A stretch of 5,013 bases of DNA from M3007 sp046155725 (lineage in GTDB: Bacteria > Bacteroidota > Bacteroidia > Chitinophagales > Saprospiraceae). Every line of letters begins with the position of its first letter. The stretch's first letter is position 1. The notes below the pieces were generated by a model that saw nothing but the letters and a program-made list of their open reading frames with translations, had not been told where the DNA came from and made no database searches. The stretch is from contig JBJXFT010000439.1 of the NCBI GenBank assembly GCA_046155725.1, forward strand, positions 1 through 5,013, read 5' to 3'. Positions 1-5,013 of the stretch are shown here, one piece after another. The translations under genes were made by a program, and so were the position numbers.

Positions 1-219
1 CGCAAAAAAATCTCTAAAACCTAAAATAAGGTCTGATTGATGCCTTTTTGCCTTCATGATTCAGCCCGAAATCCGCTCTCCTCGATCCTTGGTTAAGGTC
101 GGGCCGGGGGAACCGTCCAAAGTCCAAAAACTTTCTAAACCACTCTAAACGGACTATACCTTTACACCCCCAAGCCACCCAGATGCCCTCTATTTTTGCG
201 ACAAAATCCATCCTCCGCC
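1..219. other. Non-coding leader upstream of the FG-GAP/ASPIC gene
   Basis: I see no convincing gene here. The stretch is AT-rich at its left end (poly-A near 4-10) and mixed further right. It contains a tandem 7-bp repeat, GTCCAAAGTCCAAA at 115-128, and two TCTAAAC units spaced by 10 bp (134-140 and 144-150), with a related TCTAAAAC at 13-20. It may include the last few codons of a gene lying to the left, because short plus-strand frames run into stops at 22-24 and 38-40, but there is too little sequence to support that. No tRNA-like fold or strong terminator hairpin is visible. A 71-codon minus-strand frame (14-229) crosses it and is not considered a gene. Confidence 0.6.
132..198 (+). promoter_or_regulatory. 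Weak Bacteroidota-type promoter candidates
   Basis: The Bacteroidota housekeeping promoter is TTTG near -33 and TAnnTTTG near -7, about 19-21 bp apart. Two partial matches precede the gene. The first is TTTC at 132-135, 21 bp, then TACCTTTA at 157-164; each box has one mismatch, and the leader would be about 50 nt. The second is TATTTTTG at 191-198, a perfect -7 match but with no TTTG at the right distance upstream, which would leave a leader of only about 15 nt. Both are pattern matches by eye in AT-rich DNA and could be chance. Confidence 0.2.
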
Positions 220-2469
220 ATGCGCACATCCATTTCCATCCTCCTTCTTTTCACGGCCCAAATCGCCTCCGCCCAAGTCACTTTTCAGCAAATACCCGGC
301 TTGGATTTTTTCGATAGCCAAGGCTACCTCAACGGCGTGTCGTGGGTAGACGTGGACAAGGACGACGACCTCGACGTGTGCGTGACCGGCTCGGGCGGCA
401 CATTCCCCAACTTCACGAACATCAGCGCCATTTTCCTCAACAACGGCAACGAAACCTTCACCAACACCGGCCTGCTCACCAGCAGCCAAAAGAACGCCTT
501 TCGCCACGGCTGGGCAGATTACGACAACGACGACGACCTCGACCTCTACATCGGCGCCACCTGGAACAGCAACGGCATCAACGAATTGTGGACGAACAAC
601 AGCGGCACAAGCCTCACCCTGACCCCAAACACCGGGGCTACGCCCAACGTGGCGCAACCCTACGAAGGCACCGTCAGTTGGGCCGACTACAACAACGACG
701 GCTGGGCCGACCTCTTCGTGCCGCGCTGGAACGACCTGAAAAACAAACTCTACCGCAACAATGGAAACGGCACCTTCGGCGAGGTGACCATGGGCGCCAT
801 CGTCAACGACTTGGCCTGGACTTCGGGCGGTTTTTGGGGCGATTACGACAACGACCGCGACCAAGACCTTTTTGTGGTGAACTACCAAATCGGCGCATCT
901 GCGCCGGGCAACAACCACCTTTTCCGAAACAACGGCGACGGCTCGTTTACCAAAATCCTCAATGCCGGCCAAGTGGTCACGCTCCAGCAAAACGGCCGCT
1001 CGGCCAATTGGGCCGACGTGGACAACGACGGCTTCCTCGACCTTTTTGTCTGCAACCAATTCGGCCAAGACCTGCTGCACCTGAACAATGGGGACGGCAC
1101 CTTCACCACAAAATTTGTGGGCGCAACGAACCACACCTCCTGGTCGTCCAATTGGGGCGACTACGACAACGATGCCGACCTTGACTTGGTGACCATCGGC
1201 TTCTGGGGCGACGACAGCCGCTTTTGGGAAAACGACGGCTTCGGAAACCTGACGGACGCGACGGCCAACCACCCCAACATTTTCCCCACCGCCACCAGCG
1301 GCTCCAACAGCAACGGCATCGTCTGGGTGGATTACAACCGCGACGGCTGGCTTGACCTCCACATCACGCAACCCGATGTGGCGCCCGACCGTTTTTTTGA
1401 AAATGAAAAAACGACCTGCCGCTCTTGGGTCGAAATCAAGTGCATCGGCACAGAATCCAACCGGGCGGCCATCGGCACCACCGTGCGCGCCCGAACCCTG
1501 CGCAACGGGATGCCCTGGTGGCAAATGCGGCAAGTATCTGCCCAAACCGCCGCCACCGGCACCAACCCGATGCTCCTGCATTTTGGATTCGACAACGCTG
1601 CGGAGATTGATTCTTTGATAGTAGAATGGCCTTTGGGCAACACCTGTGTTTTTACCAAAGTCGGTGTAAACCAAATCATTGACATTCAGGAAGATTGCAG
1701 CATCAAGGTTACGCAAGCCGCGCCGCCTTTGCCCGGAACTTTGCAGAACATCGCGCTTTGTGTGGACTCCGACTTGCTTCTTGATTTGCAGCCAACTTCC
1801 CCGCCCGGAGGAACATGGTCGGCAACTTGCGGTGCTTGCATATTTCCTAACGGTGTCTTTTTCATGGAAAATTTACCCGCTGGAGAATACATCGTCCGAT
1901 ATGAGCAAGGCGGAATCTGCGACGGCACGGTGGATACTTTTTTGATTTCTCTGCTACAGTGGCCGAGTCTTCATTTGTCAAGTGACACCGTCGTTTTGGC
2001 TGGAGAAGAAGTACAACTCTTTGCCTCTGGTACGCAAACCTATCTTTGGACACCAAACGAAAGTCTGACTTGCGCAGACTGCTTCAATCCTGTTTTTACC
2101 GCCGACACTACTACGACTTTTTTTGTAAGAGGGCATGATGCTTTTGGCTGTCCCGCTACCGGCAGCATGACAGTGACGGTAATCTCCGAACCAAAATTCG
2201 ATATGCCCAACGCTTTCACGCCCAATGGCGATGGGAGCAACGATGTGTTTGGGCCAGCATACAAAGGCGAGATTTTTGCGCAATACCAACTCCGCATTTT
2301 CACGCGCTGGGGCGATTTGGTTTTCGAATCGCGCTCGCCCGCACAGGGCTGGAACGGAACATTGGGCGAGCAAGCCTTGCCTTCTGATGTGTATGTTTTT
2401 GTGTTCGATTACCGCCTCACCGATGGACATGAGGGGCAGGACACAGGCGATGTGACGTTGTTGAGGTAA
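220..2469 (+). CDS. Secreted FG-GAP/VCBS propeller protein with ASPIC/UnbV domain and T9SS type-B sorting domain
   Basis: This is a predicted exported cell-surface or secreted protein of 749 residues. Residues 1-18 form a signal peptide (MRTS, a hydrophobic run, then ASA before Q19). Seven W-x-D-[YV]-[DN] repeats start at residues 42, 98, 154, 206, 264, 312 and 369. Most are followed by an [LF]xxNNGxGTF-like strand, the pattern of FG-GAP/VCBS calcium-binding propeller blades. Residues about 402-492 match ASPIC/UnbV (SNRAAIG, LHFGF, IDSLIVEWPLG, NQIIDI). Residues about 499-656 look Ig/PKD-like, and 658-749 are a gliding-motility-associated C-terminal domain. No catalytic domain is visible, so binding or adhesion is an inference and the ligand is unknown. 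I chose the ATG at 220 because the signal peptide begins there; an in-frame TTG at 196 would add eight polar residues before it. There is no Shine-Dalgarno sequence, as is usual in Bacteroidota. Aspartate codon use differs between the propeller and the C-terminal half. Confidence 0.93.
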   Translation: MRTSISILLLFTAQIASAQVTFQQIPGLDFFDSQGYLNGVSWVDVDKDDDLDVCVTGSGGTFPNFTNISAIFLNNGNETFTNTGLLTSSQKNAFRHGWADYDNDDDLDLYIGATWNSNGINELWTNNSGTSLTLTPNTGATPNVAQPYEGTVSWADYNNDGWADLFVPRWNDLKNKLYRNNGNGTFGEVTMGAIVNDLAWTSGGFWGDYDNDRDQDLFVVNYQIGASAPGNNHLFRNNGDGSFTKILNAGQVVTLQQNGRSANWADVDNDGFLDLFVCNQFGQDLLHLNNGDGTFTTKFVGATNHTSWSSNWGDYDNDADLDLVTIGFWGDDSRFWENDGFGNLTDATANHPNIFPTATSGSNSNGIVWVDYNRDGWLDLHITQPDVAPDRFFENEKTTCRSWVEIKCIGTESNRAAIGTTVRARTLRNGMPWWQMRQVSAQTAATGTNPMLLHFGFDNAAEIDSLIVEWPLGNTCVFTKVGVNQIIDIQEDCSIKVTQAAPPLPGTLQNIALCVDSDLLLDLQPTSPPGGTWSATCGACIFPNGVFFMENLPAGEYIVRYEQGGICDGTVDTFLISLLQWPSLHLSSDTVVLAGEEVQLFASGTQTYLWTPNESLTCADCFNPVFTADTTTTFFVRGHDAFGCPATGSMTVTVISEPKFDMPNAFTPNGDGSNDVFGPAYKGEIFAQYQLRIFTRWGDLVFESRSPAQGWNGTLGEQALPSDVYVFVFDYRLTDGHEGQDTGDVTLLR
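343..1365 (+). repeat. Seven FG-GAP/VCBS-like blade motifs within the secreted protein gene
   Basis: Seven 14-residue motifs begin at 343, 511, 679, 835, 1009, 1153 and 1324, that is, every 48 to 58 codons. Examples are WADYDNDDDLDLYI, WADVDNDGFLDLFV and WVDYNRDGWLDLHI. The alternating Asp/Asn positions are the DxDxDG-type calcium loops known from FG-GAP and integrin-alpha propellers. Seven units matches the usual blade number of a closed propeller, so the array looks complete. At DNA level the copies share GAC/AAC-rich stretches but are clearly diverged, so this is an old protein repeat and not a recent tandem duplication. Confidence 0.88.
1423..1695 (+). other. ASPIC/UnbV domain segment
   Basis: Residues about 402-492 follow directly on the seventh propeller blade. 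They carry the recognisable order of ASPIC/UnbV: SWVEIKCIG, then SNRAAIGTTVRAR, a Q-x-R-x-V-S-A-Q stretch, LHFGFDNAAEIDSLIVEWPLG and NQIIDIQED. This domain is commonly found right after FG-GAP repeats, both in bacterial surface proteins and in animal CRTAC1-type proteins. Its biochemical role is not well defined, and none can be assigned from this sequence. Confidence 0.85.
2191..2466 (+). other. Type-B T9SS C-terminal sorting domain (CHU_C / gliding-motility-associated)
   Basis: The last 92 residues contain PNAFTPNGDGSNDVF, then LRIFTRWGDLVFES, GWNGTLGEQALPSDVYVFVF and a final GDVTLLR. This is the standard succession of the gliding-motility-associated C-terminal domain (CHU_C, TIGR04131-type). 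In Bacteroidota this domain directs cargo through the type IX secretion system to the surface or medium. The Ig/PKD-like segment before it (residues about 582-656, with YLWTPNESLTCADCFNPVF) is also typical of such cargo. No T9SS machinery gene is in the window. Confidence 0.93.
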
Positions 2470-2477
2470 ATCCGCTC
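2470..2477. other. Eight-base gap between two convergent stop codons
   Basis: The plus-strand gene stops with TAA at 2467-2469 and the minus-strand receptor stops with TAA whose complement lies at 2478-2480. Only eight bases separate them. No GC-rich hairpin followed by a T tract fits between or just inside the ends; the nearest structure is the weak TCTT/AAGA around an A run at 2477-2487. Transcripts from both genes therefore probably extend into each other's 3' coding region. Confidence 0.8.
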
Positions 2478-4742
2478 TTAAAAAAAGAACGTCGCGCTCC
2501 CCTTCACGAAGAACGGCGTCCCCGGCGTGTAGTGCAATTCCGATACCGCTTCCGGCTCGTCGAAGAGGCGGCTTTCCGTATCGAACTGCGCCTCGTTCCA
2601 ATCCACATTCAAGATATTCTCGAACGACAGCCCGAACTCGCACTTGCGGGCGGTGTACGTCAAGCCGCCGTCGAGCAAAGTGTAGCCGAGCGCCGTCACC
2701 GAGTTGTTCTCGTTGGCCGGGCGGTCAGAGATGTGGCGGTAGCGCAGGCTGGCGTTCAGCCCCCGGCCAAACTTGGTGGTCAGGCCACCGATGCTGGTGA
2801 ACGTGGGCGCCAATGGAATGAAATCCTCGCCTTCTGTGGACTCGCGGCTGCGCGGCATGGTGTAGTTCAAGTCCACATCCACAAAAAGCCAATCGGTGGC
2901 TTGGTAGCGCGCAGACACATCAAAGCCATAGCGGCGCGTCTTGCCGGAACGCTCCACCACCCCTCCGTCGCCGACATACACTAACTCGTCCTCCAAATCG
3001 AGGAACCAGCCCGCCACATTCAGCAGCAGGCGCGGGAAAGGCTTGACAATAGTGCCGAGGTCAACCCCGTAAGCCTTGGGCAGCACCGTCAGCGTGTCTT
3101 GCTGCTCCACCACCGCGCGGGTGTCGTTGGAGTGAAAGCCGATGCCCGATTTGAGGTAAACCTGCACGTTCGGCGTGGCGTTGAAATAGAAATTGAGTTT
3201 TGGGCTGGCCGTGTTTTTGTATTCCACTGTATGGTCGTACACAGGGTTCAACAAGTTGACATAGCCAAAACTGAACTGGTCGAAGCGCAGCCCAGCATTC
3301 ACTGTGAACTGCTCGCTTACTTTCAGCACCTCGTCCACATACAGCGCGGCATTCAGTTGGTCAATATTGCCCAAAGCCAAAGTGTCGAGCGCGGTGAGGC
3401 GTTTGGCGGTATGGGAAAGTTCGGTGCCTTTGGTCTTGTCGTAGCGCATATTCAAGCCCAGTTCCGAGCGGAGCGACATAGAGCCGAGGCCGCGCTCGGC
3501 GGCGTAGGAGAGGTTGTAGCCAAAGATGTCGCGGTTTTCGACTTGACGGATTTCGTCGCCGTTCACCGGGTCGTCCAAGAAAAACGTGAAATTGGAAAAC
3601 AACTGGAATTGGTTGCGGACGTAGTAAAACTGGTTGCGCAGCAAGTCGCCGTTCTCGAGGGTTTTCAGCAACTGAATGTTGGCGTTGGTGCGGCTGGTGT
3701 TGCCGCCCTCGTTGTCGTCAATGGCGCCGAAGCGTTTGATGATGCCGCGCTTCACGGCCCGGTCGGGCACTTGGCCAGAGGCTTCCCAGCGGCTGGTAAA
3801 GGTGGAGAGCGATACGGTCAGCACTTGGTCTGTGCCAACAAGGCCGTGGTATTTGCCCATCAAGTTGATGCGGTTGAAATTTTGTGGGCTTTCAAACGGG
3901 CCGTTGGAGAACGTCAGGTCCGAAGCGAAGTAAGCATTGTGGCGGTTGTCGGCATTGCTTTTCAGCAGGTCAATCAGCCCCACCGCGCGATAGGTGTCGA
4001 ACAAGCCAGCCTCCAGTTTGACCGAGCTGCGGTCGAGCGCGTTGCGGGTGTTGAAATTGGCGTAGCCAGCCGTGGTAAAATCGCCCTGCTGCGTATAGTA
4101 CGGGCCTTTGTTGAAGTCCACATTGTCAATCAGTTCGGGAATCAGGAAGTGCAAATCGGCATAGCCTTGGCCGTGCGCGTGGCTCACCATGTTGACCGGC
4201 ATCCCATCCACCGTCACCCGGATATCGGTGCCGTGGTCAATGTCAAAACCGCGCAGGTAAATCTGCTCGGCCTTGCCGCCTCCGGCGTGTTGGGCGGTGA
4301 AAAGGCCCGGTATCACGCGAAGCACATCCTGCGAGGAACGTGTAGGGCGCAATTCCAAGTCAATCTTATTGATGATGGTCATGGTTTTGGAAAGGTCGCG
4401 CTGTTGGCTCACCACGATTTCCGAGAGGTTGATGGCCGCCGGCACCAGGCGGATATTGAGCGGCGCACTCGTAGTGGCACGCAGGTTCTGGGTGACGAAG
4501 CCGACAAAAGAGATGGTCAAATCGTACGCCTCGGCCTCCACGTTTTTGATTTTGAAAGCACCCAATTCGTCGGTCGTGGTGCCGATTTTGAGGGCCGGAA
4601 TAAAAACGGTGGCCCCGGTGATGACCTCGCCCGTGGAAGCATCGGTCACGCGACCGACAATGTTGTGCGCGGCGAGCCACGCAGCGTTCAGGAGCAAGAG
4701 TAGGCCGACAGAGATTATTTTAGAACGGCAAGAATTTTTCAT
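2478..4742 (-). CDS. TonB-dependent outer-membrane receptor with carboxypeptidase-regulatory-like N-terminal domain
   Basis: This 754-residue protein should take up a ligand across the outer membrane using TonB/ExbBD energy. Residues 1-25 are a signal peptide (basic start, LLLLL core, AWLAA). Residues about 27-101 are a carboxypeptidase-regulatory-like domain (IVGRVTDASTGEVITGATV, then GTTTDELGAFKIKNV and LTISFVGF), common in Bacteroidota receptors. The plug spans about 106-235, with LSEIVVSQQRD, IPGLFTAQ, IYLRGFDIDHGTDIRVTVDG and the His-containing SHAHGQGYADLHFLIPE at 187-203. The rest is a beta-barrel rich in alternating aromatic residues, ending in KGSATFFF with a terminal phenylalanine, as expected for BAM-dependent insertion. 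The length is normal and the frame is intact. No SusD partner, siderophore gene or regulator is in the window, so the substrate is unknown. There is no Shine-Dalgarno sequence; the region before the ATG is A/T-rich (ATATTTCAAC). Confidence 0.94.
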   Translation of the reverse strand: MKNSCRSKIISVGLLLLLNAAWLAAHNIVGRVTDASTGEVITGATVFIPALKIGTTTDELGAFKIKNVEAEAYDLTISFVGFVTQNLRATTSAPLNIRLVPAAINLSEIVVSQQRDLSKTMTIINKIDLELRPTRSSQDVLRVIPGLFTAQHAGGGKAEQIYLRGFDIDHGTDIRVTVDGMPVNMVSHAHGQGYADLHFLIPELIDNVDFNKGPYYTQQGDFTTAGYANFNTRNALDRSSVKLEAGLFDTYRAVGLIDLLKSNADNRHNAYFASDLTFSNGPFESPQNFNRINLMGKYHGLVGTDQVLTVSLSTFTSRWEASGQVPDRAVKRGIIKRFGAIDDNEGGNTSRTNANIQLLKTLENGDLLRNQFYYVRNQFQLFSNFTFFLDDPVNGDEIRQVENRDIFGYNLSYAAERGLGSMSLRSELGLNMRYDKTKGTELSHTAKRLTALDTLALGNIDQLNAALYVDEVLKVSEQFTVNAGLRFDQFSFGYVNLLNPVYDHTVEYKNTASPKLNFYFNATPNVQVYLKSGIGFHSNDTRAVVEQQDTLTVLPKAYGVDLGTIVKPFPRLLLNVAGWFLDLEDELVYVGDGGVVERSGKTRRYGFDVSARYQATDWLFVDVDLNYTMPRSRESTEGEDFIPLAPTFTSIGGLTTKFGRGLNASLRYRHISDRPANENNSVTALGYTLLDGGLTYTARKCEFGLSFENILNVDWNEAQFDTESRLFDEPEAVSELHYTPGTPFFVKGSATFFF

Positions 4743-4913
4743 GTTGAAATATTTTGAACGAGCCGAGCGCCGCGCCCACGGTGCGCGTGCTCCCTTGCTC
4801 GTAATTTGAGCAAACAGGTGAACAATGCCGACGATGGATTGACCCCTAACAAGTCCAGGGCTTGCCTATAAAAACCCCTTTACCGTCGAGCGTTGGCTTC
4901 GCATATATGCACT
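4743..4913 (-). other. Upstream region of the receptor gene, no gene seen
   Basis: I see no supported coding sequence and no good TTTG/TAnnTTTG promoter pair reading toward the receptor. A GC-rich patch at 4765-4790 can form a short hairpin (CGCGC at 4771-4775 with GCGCG at 4783-4787). Next to it, TTGCTC at 4795-4800 pairs with GAGCAA at 4808-4813 around a 7-base loop. A perfect 10-bp palindrome, GCATATATGC, lies at 4901-4910. I find no cobalamin-box or TPP-like consensus, although TonB receptors are often under such riboswitches. Confidence 0.5.
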
Positions 4914-4946
4914 CGTTTGAGAAACCTTTTTTGGGTTTCTTAAACG
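4914..4946. repeat. Short hairpin: CGTTTGAGAAACC with GGTTTCTTAAACG
   Basis: Bases 4914-4926 pair with 4934-4946 over 13 positions, with a single G-T wobble (4919/4941), around the loop TTTTTTG. The structure resembles a terminator stem, but no T tract follows it on the plus strand (GTGCTC) nor on the minus strand (GAGTGC), so factor-independent termination is doubtful. It lies about 170 bp upstream of the receptor start codon. Confidence 0.75.
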
Positions 4947-5013
4947 TGCTCGAGGGTCTTGCACGGACCTTGGCCAAGACATCGGAGCCAGCCTACGTTT
5001 AAGAAACCCAAAA
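4929..5013. repeat. Perfect 19-bp inverted repeat, open at the window edge
   Basis: TTTTGGGTTTCTTAAACGT at 4929-4947 is the exact reverse complement of 4995-5013, which are the last 19 bases of the window. The match may therefore continue outside, since the bases before 4929 are also T. The 47-bp interior holds a second small hairpin, GTCTTG at 4956-4961 with CAAGAC at 4975-4980, and a 10-bp palindrome, CTTGGCCAAG, at 4969-4978. The left arm is shared with the hairpin at 4914-4946. It could be the end of a small mobile or dispersed repeat, a transcription terminator pair, or a structured leader of the receptor mRNA. The sequence alone does not decide. Confidence 0.75.

Noticed and set aside
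70..115. tRNA-like or terminator structure around CCTTGGTTAAGG and GGGCCGGGGG
   Set aside because: Only 4-bp stems form, there is no T-arm consensus and no acceptor stem, and no T tract follows.
196..219. Upstream TTG start for the secreted protein
   Set aside because: It would put eight polar residues (RQNPSSA and the initiator) before a signal peptide that starts naturally with the ATG at 220, and no ribosome-binding signal favours it.
14..229. 71-codon minus-strand frame across the leader region, ending in ASIRPYFRF
   Set aside because: It overlaps the start of the secreted-protein gene and has no ribosome-binding context or known domain. The reading is compatible with chance. A genome-wide search with its C-terminal part would show whether it belongs to a dispersed intergenic repeat.
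190..1716. Long minus-strand open frame (508 codons) opposite the secreted protein gene
   Set aside because: Its product is low-complexity and very rich in valine and alanine (runs such as VVVVVI), which is simply the complement of the GAC/AAC/GGC codons of the propeller repeats. It has no domain, signal peptide or plausible start context, while the plus strand encodes recognisable families throughout.
3099..4703. Long plus-strand open frame (534 codons) opposite the TonB receptor gene
   Set aside because: The minus strand gives a full-length, domain-complete receptor. The opposite frame is rich in V, A, Q and H with no recognisable motif, as expected for an antisense shadow of a moderately GC-rich gene.
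4743..4913. Riboswitch in the receptor leader
   Set aside because: TonB receptors are often controlled by cobalamin or similar riboswitches, but I could not find a B12-box-like or TPP-like conserved core in the minus-strand sequence. The small hairpins present are short and generic.
4914..5013. Start of a CRISPR array (repeated GTTTRAGAAACC units)
   Set aside because: There are only three short copies, the middle one is inverted, the spacing is unequal, and no cas gene is visible. Inverted-repeat structure explains them better.

Overview
The window looks like chromosomal DNA from a Bacteroidota bacterium, probably of the Saprospiria/Cytophagia type. The evidence is a C-terminal type IX secretion (gliding-motility-associated, CHU_C type) sorting domain, a TonB-dependent receptor with an N-terminal carboxypeptidase-regulatory-like domain, the absence of Shine-Dalgarno sequences before either gene, and moderately high GC. 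The taxonomic call is inference from protein families; no rRNA or other marker gene is present.

Layout: 1-219 is a non-coding leader with weak promoter candidates. 220-2469 (+) encodes a 749-residue secreted protein: signal peptide, seven FG-GAP/VCBS-like repeats that should close as a seven-bladed calcium-binding beta-propeller, an ASPIC/UnbV domain, one or two Ig/PKD-like domains, and a type-B T9SS C-terminal sorting domain. After only 8 bp, 2478-4742 (-) encodes a convergent 754-residue TonB-dependent outer-membrane receptor with signal peptide, carboxypeptidase-regulatory-like domain, plug and beta-barrel. 4743-5013 is the receptor's upstream region. It holds a nested inverted-repeat structure: three copies of a CGTTTRAGAAACC element arranged so that the middle copy can pair with either neighbour. 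The longer pairing is a perfect 19-bp stem that runs to the window edge.

The two genes are convergent, so they are not an operon, and nothing in the sequence ties them functionally beyond both acting at the cell surface. Both are recognisable members of known families. I see no clearly new system. The least explained part is the inverted-repeat cluster at the right end, followed by the change in codon use inside the secreted protein gene. All long ORFs opposite the two genes are best read as shadows.
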